Positions 45,607 through 56,194 of a stretch of 64,000 nt of DNA are shown one piece after another (position 1 is the stretch's first letter; the number at the start of each line of letters is the position of its first letter). Source of the stretch: Hydractinia symbiolongicarpus (Eukaryota; Cnidaria; Hydrozoa; Anthoathecata; Hydractiniidae); the NCBI RefSeq assembly GCF_029227915.1, contig NC_079877.1:23275851-23339850 (forward strand), given 5' to 3'. Both the position numbers and the translations under genes were made by a program. Below the pieces are notes generated by a model. The model was not told where the DNA came from and did not search any database. It saw only the letters and a program-made list of their open reading frames with translations.

Positions 45607-46425
45607 TTATTTACTTCTTGCAATGTTTACTAGAAAACTGATCCATTTATTGGTGTGAGCTCGGACAGCTGGCAGCATGCAAAGGTATATCAATGCATCT
45701 GAAAGCATGTTCAATCGTGATGAAATGTCGTAATATAATATAAATCTTTTACCCTGATATTTCTTAACGAGTAATGTAATATCAGGCAAGGCATTAAATA
45801 TGATAAAAGTAAAAATAATGATTATTGGCAGAACATTTTTTGCTGTGTCTTTGGTTTCTGTGTTTTTCATTTTGTAAGCGTACCCTGACGACGATAAAAT
45901 TATAAACGCAAAAGAACTGTGCTATTAACATTGGAACACTTAAAATTGAAAAGGCTTTCAGAATGGTATCGTCGGCGTGTTTTAAGAATTCAGGCTTTAA
46001 TTCGATAATGAAATTAAGGAAGATAACGATGCACTTCAAAGACACCGACCAATAGAAATGAGTTTATTTTTGTAACGATAAAACACAGAACTGCGATATT
46101 TCATATGTAGGTATATCAAGAAATATCGATCCAGCGTTATTAAAAACATGACTGTGTAAAACGGAAAAAGTAGCGCTTAGTTTGCTACAACAAGATACAG
46201 ATGGCAAGTGCTCCATTTAACATTTCTTATTAATGCATGTTCCACTAACGGAATTCTGATGAGCGTTATAAGACACTTCGCCATCTCACTCAAAGATAAA
46301 CTGATTAAGAAATACTTTTGCTGTCCAACTTTGATATTTCTTTGGCTAATGCATTTTAAACCATATAGATGTAATAAAAATGCTGCTGCTGCAATAAGAA
46401 CCATCACCAATTGCCACCAAGACAT
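45607..46425 (-). pseudogene. GPCR pseudogene, array member 2
   Basis: Homologous along its whole length to the two intact array receptors, but broken. Frame 1 (46177-46425) encodes TM1 to the start of TM3 and ends at a TAA (46177-46179), where both paralogues read through ANQALLFPF or ANHALLFPF; CAA to TAA is a single C-to-T change. After this stop the same frame continues to about 46035. A one-base deletion relative to the paralogue shifts it into the frame 45794-46045 (TM4-TM5). A second shift near 45.84 kb leads into 45607-45870 (TM6-TM7, LSDALIYLCMLP). The DRF motif has become DRY. The C-tail is short (stop at 45607). It is closer to the 47.9 kb member in TM1-TM3 (GLKCISQRNIKVGQQKYFL). 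Confidence 0.85.
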
Positions 46426-46849
46426 ACTGCACGTATATTTATCGAACTAACTCTCAACTAATCTCTTCACTACTAAAATAACTTATTACAAGTCATTAGA
46501 TTCCTAAAGTCAAAATTTGCATGTCTAGGTAAGAAATAGCGAGTTTTTATTTATTTTTAAAATTTTTCACAATGTGTTTTTTTAATCTCATTTTTTTCAA
46601 CTTGCAGATGTTCACAACGTTATGAGAAACGTAAAACCTTTTTGGTTTTTAATTTCATAAATACTACATTCCGAATTTTTTTGTTTGTTACAGAAAACAA
46701 AAAAATAGAAGCAAATAAAATATTTGGTCTAAATTCGTTGCAGCTGTAATGTTGTTGATAAAATTGTTCCGAATCTGTTGCCACGTCCATTTTTTTATGG
46801 CTTTTAAAAAAGTTACATAAGTATTACAAAATACTCACTTCTTACATTT

Positions 46850-47165
46850 TCCTGTTTCTACATAATTTGCGATTTCCTTGTATAATTCGAAAAAATTGGG
46901 TAATCGGATTATTCACGTGTCTACACTTACAGAGATTTCCCTTGATGAAATAAAATTGTGTTATAACTTAACGTTCTAAGAATAATCCTAACAAAATTAT
47001 TATTTTAGCAAGAATATAAGGATTTTATAGAAATTTAAGGAGTATTTTCCGGTAACGCCTATATCTTACGCTCTGAGAGGTTTGAAGCCTAAAAACTTGG
47101 TATAAACCTGTCTAATAAATAAATGTCAAAACCCAGGAAGTGTCACAACCATGCAACTTAATGAT
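46850..47165 (-). repeat. MITE family copy E (partial)
   Basis: Colinear with copy A (7.38-7.55 kb): GGTAATCGGATTATTCACGT, AATAATCCTAACA, GGATTTTATAGAAATTTAAGG, and CCTGTCTAATAAATAAATG near the end. Orientation is as in copy A. Ends are not defined. Confidence 0.5.
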
Positions 47166-47892
47166 TCGTTAAAAAAACATGCAAATTTAATCTAAGAAGC
47201 TTTGTGACCACTTTTAGCGAAGTGGTTAATTGTTGACGTCGTTAGAAAATTTCAAAAATCGCGATATCACTTCTAGGAATGTTTGCTTTTTAAAATCCAA
47301 AATTGTGTCAAATTAGTTTCATAGAAAGTTATTAAGAGGGTTTTAAACTTGCCACTAGCTATCAAGCCTTGTATAGATGTATCAGAGTACTAAAACAAAA
47401 TATATCTTTTTTTAGATTAGCTGGGATTAAATGTAACGGCAATGGCAATTATGCCCTTCACATCCAAACAGAAAGATATACACCTTGAAGCTGTTATAAC
47501 ATAGGATGATCGAAAGAGGGTGTAAAAAGGCAAGTTATAGTTATAGGCGTATCTTATGCAAACTTTTGTGAGCATGAGTACCAAGTGCGTAAGAAAGGCA
47601 TCATTTGAAAAATATAGGTGTTCCGCCTGGTGTACATCCTGAGTATCATTTTTCGTTATTCAACGTCATATGTGCGCAGCTACTGCAAGGAGAGTTTAAC
47701 CAATAAAAAACACACCTAAAACCCAGGAGTTAAATTTACATGGATAACTTTAATGCTATGGCGCAGCTAAATGTATTAAAAATACAGGAAGAAATTATTA
47801 CGCGATGCAAAATTATTTAGCATGAATCAATTTTGCGTTACAAACAGACAAAAAACGAGTTATTACAGACCATTAAAGTGATTGTGCTTAAA
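47166..47892. other. Intergenic interval downstream of array member 3
   Basis: No ORF or repeat that I can support. The region lies 3' of the minus-strand receptor ending at 47893. Confidence 0.45.
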
Positions 47893-48777
47893 TTAACACG
47901 ATAAAACATTACTTTTTGGTAAAAAGCTGGGCTTCTGGGGTGCAGCAGTTGCGGAGAATGTTACTTTATTTCTGATATTGTTTAATAAAACATTGATATT
48001 TTTATCAATGTTTTTCCTCACGGTTGGTTGCAAGCAGATGTAAATCATCGCATCTGAAAGCATGTTCAAACGGGATCCAACGTCGAAATAATTTCTGAAA
48101 CTTTCTCCTTGATGAGTGTTAATGATAAAGGCAATGTTAGGTAAACCTATAAATATGATAAAGGTAACGATGATAATGATTGGCAAGACAAGTTTCTTGC
48201 TGTTGTGTTGTCTGTGCTTTTGATTTTGTAAACGAACCTTAACGATGATAAAAACGTATATGCAAAGGAACTGCAATATTAACAGCACACTTAAAATTTG
48301 AAAGGACTTAAAAATAAAAACACTAATATCCTTTAAAATTTCCGGTTTCATTTCCAACACAAACGTGAGTAAGACTATGTATGCACAACAGAGACACCAA
48401 CCACTGGAGATAAGTTTATTTTTGTAACGACGAAACATGGAACTGTAGTATTTCATATGTACGTATACCAAGAAAAACCGATCTTGCGTTATTAAAAACA
48501 TGACTGTGTAAAACGGAAAAAGTAACGCTTGGTTTGCTACAACAAGATACTGATAGCAAGCAGTCCATTTAATATTTGACATCACTGCGAGTTCTGCTAA
48601 CGGTATTCTAATCAACGTTAAAACACATTTCGCCATCTCATTCAAAGATAAACTAATTAAGAAATACTTTTGCTGTCCAACTTTAATGTTTCTTTGACTG
48701 ATGCATTTCAAACCATATAAATGCAACAAAAAAGCTGGGACTGCAATGAGAATCAATACTATATTTGTCCAAAACAT
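47893..48777 (-). CDS. Class A-like GPCR, array member 3, 294 aa
   Basis: A single-exon seven-helix receptor. The frame is open upstream to an ATG at 49086, but I place the start at 48777 because it aligns with the starts of both paralogues (MFWTNIVLILIA versus MNWINIVHILIA and MSWWQLVMVLIA); the extra 103 residues look like translated 5' flank. Landmarks are TM2 LISLSLNEMAKC, a TM3 ending ITQDRFFLVYVHMKY with DRF at the DRY position, TM4 with GWCLCCAYI, TM6 with FIGLPNIAF, and TM7 LSDAMIYICLQP. Like its sisters it lacks the class A TM1 Asn and an ECL2 Cys. The block QDRFFLxYxHMKYxSSMFR is nearly identical to array member 1. Gene order and strand indicate tandem duplication. Confidence 0.85.
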   Translation of the reverse strand: MFWTNIVLILIAVPAFLLHLYGLKCISQRNIKVGQQKYFLISLSLNEMAKCVLTLIRIPLAELAVMSNIKWTACYQYLVVANQALLFPFYTVMFLITQDRFFLVYVHMKYYSSMFRRYKNKLISSGWCLCCAYIVLLTFVLEMKPEILKDISVFIFKSFQILSVLLILQFLCIYVFIIVKVRLQNQKHRQHNSKKLVLPIIIIVTFIIFIGLPNIAFIINTHQGESFRNYFDVGSRLNMLSDAMIYICLQPTVRKNIDKNINVLLNNIRNKVTFSATAAPQKPSFLPKSNVLSC

Positions 48778-49540
48778 TTCGTATGCGGTTGGTATTAAAC
48801 TATAGCATGGCAGTCGTCTTTTATTAGAATGCTCGCATATATGCGATTGGAACTGAAATATGTCTCTGAGTGTATCATAGAAAACCCTTTGTGTAAATGT
48901 TAATTCAATACATAAACAAATTTTTTCTAACAGACTCTTTTTAACAAACACATCGTATTTTAATTTTAACTTTATTGTGTTTCTCGCGCATCTGCGCTTA
49001 ACTTTATAGAAAAATTCATTGGATTTTTGTTTTGTTTTAATGTGATTGTTGTTGCATGTCTGTTTATTATTTGAAGGTAAATTCAAAAAAACAAAATGGA
49101 AATGCTACATCAAGCATAATATTTAAACAATTAGGATAAAAAATGCCAGCGCGATTGGATAAGAGAAGAGTCGTAAATACAATATCTCATGTTTCACATG
49201 TAAAATGTGACCGTACAAAAAGTTTAAAAAGTCTGGGTGGTGAGATAGAAAGATTTTAATGTCTAACCCTTCAATGTGAGGTTTTTGTGTACAAGAGCTG
49301 GCACTTGAAAACACTTAATTGAAAAAATAAGCATTTAAGGGCTCGTTCGTGTTTGGACCATGTTTTGGAGATTTCTCTAGCTAATAATAAACTAATTATC
49401 ACATTGAAGCCTCATACAATATGGCAAATATTGACCAGACAAAGTATCCGAGATTAAAACATATATTGCATATGTGATTTTTGTACCGCGCGATAACTAG
49501 TACATCAAATATTCATTCCAGTAAATATTTTGTGAACAAC
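48778..49540. other. Upstream flank of array member 3
   Basis: The first ~250 bases are related to the flank of array member 1. The minus-strand reading frame happens to stay open to 49086. Beyond that no gene is supported; the small minus-strand frame at 49123-49314 has no features. Confidence 0.4.
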
Positions 49541-51854
49541 TTAGGTAAAATAAATTAGTGAATTACTTAAAAACCGGAAAATGTGTTTAAATAACTTTTA
49601 TTTGGTTATCAGAAACTTTAGCAGTATGGTTAAACAATACAGAACATGCGTTGTGGAGAAAAAATCAAGGAACTTTAACGTTTGTTATGAATATTTTTTT
49701 CATAAAGTATGCTAAAAGACAAAACGCAAAGGATTTCTGGGGAGCATATTTTTTTTTTTTAAATCGGCTTTTTCTATGCGTTTTTTATAGCAGAATTCAT
49801 GTTTCTTATATAATAAGAACATCTGTCAAATTTGCTTGGGGCTACAATTAATTACAAATATTATTAAGAATGCAATTAAAGAGATGTGTTTTAGTTTGCG
49901 TGGCGACTTCCAAATCGTTATTGTTCATCAGACTTGTCAACTTGTATACCAGTCACATCAAGATTGAAATCAGAAAACAAGGGAGGCAACTCTTTGAAAT
50001 TTTCTGAGAGTACTAAAAAGTATTTGGATAGGCCCAATATATACCTTTAAATTTTTTTGTTTTTTTGTAATATTTTAAATATTTTAAGAATATCTAAATT
50101 GCCTTTCTTTTTTATTGAGAATTTCAAAATTCTAGAGGAAGGTGTTATGGTATACTGCTTATAATACTGTATGATCATGGTTGTTATCTGTTGGTCTCAC
50201 GCAAGGCTTATCAATATTAAAAATTTAAAAATGATTCTAAATAAGGCCGTCTATAAAATTTGTATTCGATCGAATGTAGCTAAGTGAAAACAGTTTTGGC
50301 GGTAACGCTAATCGGCGGCTGACAGTGGTCGAAGGCGATCGATTCAGCTACATTCCTTTAAGTATGTTGGAATTTCCAAAAAAAATTAATAAATCTTGAA
50401 CTTCTCCCTAAATTTTTAAAGTCAAAGTTGCTGTATTTTTGCAAGCTTGCCAAGTGTTTGCTAATTTTGACTAAACTTAAATTCGAATGTTAATGCTTTT
50501 GTAAGTGGAACATAAAATTATGCCTCTTTTGTGTATTGGGGATGACACACTTCTGCAAAACAGCTGAATAATTATGTGCTGTGCGCTTTGCCCTTATATA
50601 AGCGCATGATATCTCTAATATTGTTCTTATGGTGCCATTGGACATGGCCTAATGATATAAAAAATTCTAAAAAAAGAATGTAATTTATCTTCTCTTCAGA
50701 GTTCTCTTGAGTTTGGAAGTTCTTTTATTGCATCCAAGGCATAATCACTTTTTTTGGTTTTCCTGTTTGCTATGTGTTGTTTGTTTTCCTCGAGCGGTTA
50801 ACCTACATATTGTGTGGTGCAACATAACATCAATACAATATCCAATACTAAGTTTCTTAATGCTGGAGATTTTCTTAGATTTTCTCAAGTCTTTTAAAAG
50901 TTTCTTATAATAAAAAGTTTCTCATAGACAGGTTTCTGATCAAAAGACTTTTATTCATTTTGCATTTTCTTCGGCACATAGAGATAAATTTCTCTTTAAA
51001 ACATGTTTTAACACCGAAATTTTAAGTGTGTATCATCTACCTGGAGGACTGTACTTTCCTCGATCCACAAATAAAAAAAATATGAAGGAAAATTATGGCC
51101 GAGACAATTTATTTAGTCGAACTAACTTTACCCAAACGTTATTTATTTCTTCTGTAATTACTAGAGAAGTCAATTCAAAATAAATTATATTATCTTAATA
51201 ACCCTAGACCACAAAGATGAACGTCCACTTTAAAATCCACTTAAAAATATTAGTAATGTTTTTGTTACTCGTTTAGAAAGTTAATGTTATTAGAAGTGGC
51301 AGAGACAAAACAAAAACAAGAGAGAGAACAGTGAACACAAGCAAGATAAAATTTATGTTTCTATTTGGTTTTATTTATACTATCTACATTCAACCAAGAC
51401 AGATTAAAATCTCACTGAATAGAAAATCTGAATGAATATGTGGAGATACAGCTACATGTTAGTTCTGATACTGTGTGACTGTCAAATTTAAGTTAGATCT
51501 ATGTGATTGTCTTTGACGTTTTAAAGTTCTTTTTTCGTTTATGTGTTGTTGTCTCTAATGGGATCCCTGCATAAAAAATGTTATTTTTGTATGTTATAGA
51601 GAATGAAAAGTTGTTTAATTTTTGGAAATTTTTAAGAAATATTTAAGATATTCAGCTTCAAATACTTCCATCTGACCTTATGACATCATTATCAACACAC
51701 CATATTTCCTGAACGTTTGCAAAATATTTTAAGTATTCAATTTATGCTTACTACCTTATTACATGTTGATAAACAACTTTTGATTCTTCACAACATATAA
51801 AAACATTATTTTCAATGCAGAAATCTCTTGTAATTTCTTTGTTTATGCGTGTTT

Positions 51855-51892
51855 ATTCATAATACCCAAATGTCTGTTTGGGTATTATGAAT
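51855..51892. repeat. Perfect 16-bp hairpin
   Basis: ATTCATAATACCCAAA at 51855-51870 is the exact reverse complement of 51877-51892, with a 6-base loop. A T-run follows. It could be a miniature foldback or an RNA hairpin. Confidence 0.75.
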
Positions 51893-53609
51893 AGCTTTTT
51901 TATTTATTTCTGGTTTTATTTGTGAGTGAAATGATAAGATGGCTGGAATCACAACAAGTGTTTAGACAATTTTTATTGCTTTGAAATGGTTTGTTATAGA
52001 TTAAATCCTTACATGTCATTTTTTATAAGCAACAAAGTTTTACTTAAACTGTTTCTTACGTGTGGCTTTGTGATTCACCAGATAGCCAACCTATCAAGTT
52101 GGGAGGATTTAATTCACTTATTAGATTTCTCACTTACCCTCGTAATTCGACAGATGGAGCACATAACGAGAGCTGTTAAATTCGTCAAGTCGACCCTTAT
52201 ATTATCCCTCGAAAATTTCCAGTTCAAAAGGGAAATGTTAAAAAAAATTTACAAAAAAAATCTTTCTGATCAAAAGGAAAACATCTAAACCAAATTAAAA
52301 AAAAATGCATATCGTTAATTTAAAATTAAAAAGGCCTGGTGAAAAAGAAAGCTTTGTATGGAAATGTTTTTTTACGTTTTTTTAACTTAACTGCTTTTAA
52401 AAGTAGTTAAACCATTAATCAATGACGCTAAGGGATTACTTTCACTTAATAAATCTTCAACTAATGGCAACATTAACATAACGTTAAAGACGGCCATTTT
52501 AGACAAACAGAATTGCGGTCAAAATTAACTGCTACAGATACCAAAACCACATGGCATGAATTTGTCTGTTATGAAGTCGTCTCAACGGATTATAAAGTAT
52601 TACAAAAACTCATTTAAAGTCAAAGTCTTTTTTAATATTTATAAACGATAACTTTCTTGAAAGTTAGCTAATCGTTTTAAAGAGATACATGGTTGATTCT
52701 AGGGCGTAACTCTATGTATCAACAAGCATTGTCGTATGCAGAACAAGCTTGAATGCTACCGAACGTTTTAACCATTGATTAAGCTACACCATATGGCTCC
52801 TGATATCAATATCCAATGGACATTCTAACAATAAAAAGTTATTATTAGATTTTTTAGGCGCGATACGTTGAAGAGTAATGTATAACGTCATGCACAAATA
52901 AAACTAGTAGACCTTTTTCGTCTGCTTCATATTAATAAATGTGGAAAGTACGTAACGAAATAACTATGTTGGTGTTTAAAAAAATATGTGTCTATCAACT
53001 TTTTACTTACTTGACTGTAGAAAAGCTGGTTACAATTACTATCAGATCCAAAGCCTTTTTACGAAGTAGAGAATAAATGAATTTTATTTTTTTGATGTGA
53101 GAGTGGCCAGGTTACTTACTCAGCACAAATGTTTTTGCAAATGTCTTAGCTACAAAAACACCATATTTACATCCTAATCTATTCTTCTAATGCAATGGTT
53201 TATTCATTTAAACAGATACTTGCCTAGAAAAATGCCCATATTTCAGGTTTCTCTTGTTTTTAAGGTGTACAGTAAACTAAATAATAAGAGGACTCATCAC
53301 ACCTTCTTTAAATTCTTACCTCATTTTTCATCTTATAGCTTTATGTTTCATATTTTCTTAGACATTTTCAAAAGAAAGAATGCTTTATTTTCAATACATT
53401 TGTGAAAATGCGAATTAAACTAAGTACAAACAAAGTTGTTCAGATAAAAAGAGAATTTCTGGTTAAAGCCAACTTTAGAGAACATTTTTATTGCGTGGAA
53501 AACGACCTTTTTTAATCGGCTACACCCTTTTTTCTTGTATCTAAGTAAACAAAGACTGACTCATGTGGCAATATGATGGGTCCACTCCTTAATTAATATT
53601 AGCAACAAG

Positions 53610-53646
53610 TAATTGTTTCTTGCTTAATAGAAGCAAGAAACAATTA
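53610..53646. repeat. Perfect 16-bp hairpin
   Basis: TAATTGTTTCTTGCTT at 53610-53625 is the exact reverse complement of 53631-53646, with a 5-base loop. Sequence is unrelated to the other hairpins in the window. Confidence 0.75.
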
Positions 53647-53755
53647 ATTCGTTATGTCTATTGGTGCATCATTAATTACAAATTGGTAATGACTAAGATG
53701 AAGAATGAGGATACAAAGATGATATAGATAACAAAAAGACATTGTGGTGTGTCTT

Positions 53756-54013
53756 CTAATACTGTGTATTTGTAAGCATTATCTTGAAAGGGACAACTTG
53801 AACAGAAAGCTTTGGTCTCCTGCATAGCTCTTGATTGATTAAGGTAATAAAATTTATATTTTCATTGGAAAATTTTTAACTCTTACCGTAAAGTTACTAC
53901 TTCCAGCGCTCGCATAGCTTCATCAAATTTGATTTCTGTCCAACTAACACACATGATTTCCTTGCCTCTTATTTGGACTGGAGTAAGGCCTTGACATCTT
54001 TTGTAGTCGAAAA
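53756..54013 (-). other. Candidate 3'-terminal exon pair of an unseen gene
   Basis: On the minus strand, a possible exon 53887-54013 follows TTTTGTAG and encodes FDYKRCQGLTPVQIRG... to ALEVVTLR. It ends at ACG|GTAAGAG. A 67-bp intron ending in ATGCAG joins it in frame to 53756-53819 (RPKLSVQVVPFKI..., then TAG). Both splice sites and phases fit, but the family is not recognised and no upstream exon could be found. A competing reading starts after a stronger acceptor (TTTCTCCGCAG, about 54060) in another frame and ends at a nearer stop. It may be a real gene end or chance. Confidence 0.25.
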
Positions 54014-55060
54014 CTACAAAACTGATAAACATTCACAATCATTTCCATTCTCCATTCGCTGCGGAGAAATGCAAAACAATTTTAACTAATCCTGTAAACA
54101 AGAAAAATTAATTGATTAAAACAAAATAATAATTAGCAAAATAACCAATCAATTTGCAGCATTTATGTGTTCCGCTCTGTAAATAAGTTTTCACTCCAAC
54201 TCTAACTTTTGCGTTCCTAAATGACCTTTGTTAACTTTTAAAACTAAACTTCATCCATAAGTGGAAACAATGTCCAACTTGCCACAAGTAATACAATTTT
54301 TTGTAATATGCTAATTGATAACTGGGCAACAATTAAGTCAAACTTCTTCTGGTTTCAACTGCGTTAAGTTTACTTAAATTCGACGCAAAAGTTCTTCGTT
54401 GTCAATCCATGTTTATGGATTTTTAATCCACCTTTAGGACTTTGACAAGGCAGTAAAAAGGCACTATTCACATCCATCTGGCACTAGCTTAGCTGCATAA
54501 CATTTTTTAATTCAGGTATTCATATTTTACTATAAACAAATTGTATTAAAAACACATTTTGCTTTGCCATTTCGGATAAGGAAGCTACACTTTTCTCTCC
54601 AAAAAAGACAAACTGCATTGTGCTTTTAGGAAAAGTGAGTTATATAAAGGGAGTACCAACCTGTGTTATATGCATTACAACGTAGGCTTTTACAACTTCT
54701 TCCCTGTGGGAACCTCTTTTCTTCTTTCTATTAATTTTTTAATTTTTGAGATCCTTCTTCTTCTATGCTTAGTCTTAAAATAAAGAGCAAGAAGGATTTG
54801 TTTACAGATTGCTGTATGTGTTGATAAAAGTTTATGAACATTTAATTTTTGTCTCCTCCACGAAGCAGATGCATCACTGATTTTGTATGTTCGAAAAAAA
54901 TCAGTTTGCACATTAGCTGATTGCACATGTATTTTTCCACGTAAATATAATTATTATTACAGTTATAATATTTTTTATTCTTTAATTTTAACTGCAGTAA
55001 TATGTTTAGCATAAAGACAAACATCTAAAACAACTAAGAAATATTAAAAGTAATAATTGC
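54014..55060. other. Upstream flank of the 55-kb GPCR
   Basis: A good acceptor (TTCTTTAATTTTAACTGCAG, ending 54997) lies 63 bases before the ATG at 55061, suggesting a spliced 5' UTR or spliced-leader site. The resulting leader would contain a 9-codon upstream ORF (ATG at 55002). Minus-strand frames at 54690-55024 have no recognised domain. Confidence 0.45.
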
Positions 55061-56194
55061 ATGATGAATGATGGTTTGATATATTTAATCGCTGTATTTA
55101 GTGGAATCATATTCTCTGTATTCAATATCATTACAATCACTGTCATACTCATTGATAGAAAATTAAGAAGTTCTATCACTAACCGTCCTATTCTCAGTTT
55201 TCTTGTTGCATCCACAATTCAGGGACTTCTTCCAGCACCTTTATATGTTTATAAAAGATTGGTACAATCGCAGCATACATCTGAATGGGTTTGTGATGTA
55301 TATCGCCTTCTATATTTCTACTGTGGACATATGATGAAAATCAGCTTAGTTTTGGTTAGCATCGATCGATTATTAGCTGTCAAATATCCTTTCAAATATG
55401 ACAATTACATCACGAAAGCAAGAACAACAATATTGATAATATTCCTATGCATAGTTACTCTTTTTGTAGATACTTTACCATTTTACATCAATGTTGAGAG
55501 AACAGATGAATGTCAATACGTCCCAGTACGTATTTGGGGGCTTTTTGTTATCTCTTTGTATACTATATTACCATTTTTTCTTATTTTGATTAACTACATA
55601 CAAATATGGCTTGTCGCCGCAAGAATGGCCTTTAAAGATAAGAGATTGCGAGAACGTTTCCATAACGATGAAAATGAAAATGGTAGTGTGATTAGAAACT
55701 ACCGAGTTGACGATGAGGAAGAAAATGAAATGGATAAAGATGAAGATGAAGAAGTAAAAATGCTGAAAGATAGAAAGAAAATAAATTATGGTTCGATAAA
55801 CAGTATTATTCACATAAAGGCCAATGTAAAGTTTGCCTTTGAAATGAAAGCAACAAGGACATCTTTAGCATTGATTGCTGTTTATGTTTTCTGTTGGGGA
55901 CCGCTTGGTGTATTTTACATGATTGATCATTTTTGTTATAACTGTTTATCAGATGACGATGATTTGAAATTAACACGTGCTTTTGTTAAACTTTTATCCT
56001 TTTCATCAAGTATTTTAGCACCTATTGTGTATTGTTGGTGGAATAGAGATTTTAAAAAAGCAGCACAAAGGTTATGCGTACAGTATTGTTGTTTAAAAGT
56101 AAATAGGGAAAAGCAAAGAAGACAATCGCCATTGACGCAACAGACACAGCACTTAATTGAGACGAAGGACACATCAGTAACATCCTTTAATTGA
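55061..56194 (+). CDS. Class A GPCR, 377 aa, with acidic third intracellular loop
   Basis: A single-exon seven-helix receptor with canonical features. N22 lies in TM1, C78 before TM3 pairs with C151 in ECL2 (DECQY), and the DRY motif is D102-R103-L104. P171 is in TM5 (LPFFLILINY). ICL3 is long (about 190-262) with a strongly acidic run around 217-232. TM6 has C278-W-G-P281, and TM7 A320-P-I-V-Y324 followed by CWWNRDFKKA. Cysteines 339, 343 and 344 are likely palmitoylation sites; the tail is Gln/Thr-rich. These motifs resemble amine/peptide-type class A receptors of cnidarians. It is not an opsin, having no TM7 lysine at the retinal position. It is not closely related to the other receptors in the window and lies on the opposite strand. 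Two adjacent Mets start the ORF. Confidence 0.9.
   Translation: MMNDGLIYLIAVFSGIIFSVFNIITITVILIDRKLRSSITNRPILSFLVASTIQGLLPAPLYVYKRLVQSQHTSEWVCDVYRLLYFYCGHMMKISLVLVSIDRLLAVKYPFKYDNYITKARTTILIIFLCIVTLFVDTLPFYINVERTDECQYVPVRIWGLFVISLYTILPFFLILINYIQIWLVAARMAFKDKRLRERFHNDENENGSVIRNYRVDDEEENEMDKDEDEEVKMLKDRKKINYGSINSIIHIKANVKFAFEMKATRTSLALIAVYVFCWGPLGVFYMIDHFCYNCLSDDDDLKLTRAFVKLLSFSSSILAPIVYCWWNRDFKKAAQRLCVQYCCLKVNREKQRRQSPLTQQTQHLIETKDTSVTSFN

Larger units (their letters stand above)
49541..53755. other. Long interval without a supported gene
   Basis: Holds a small MITE-family fragment at about 49560-49625 (AAAACCGGAAAATGTGTTTAAA, CTTTTATTTGGTTATCAGAAA), a perfect 16-bp hairpin at 51855-51892 and another at 53610-53646. 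A 100-codon plus-strand frame at 51986-52288 has no recognised domain, splice sites or homology to other parts of the window. Confidence 0.4.

Noticed and set aside
48778-49086. 103-residue N-terminal extension of the GPCR at 47.9-48.8 kb
   Set aside because: The sister genes start at the equivalent of 48777 with matching residues; the extension has no signal peptide or glycosylation logic and aligns with noncoding flank of the other copy.
51986-52288. 100-codon plus-strand ORF
   Set aside because: Long for chance but with no motif, signal, splice context or paralogue; not enough to call a gene.
55061-56194. Opsin identity for the 377-aa receptor
   Set aside because: TM7 has no lysine at the retinal-binding position (Phe instead); the only nearby Lys is four residues too early.
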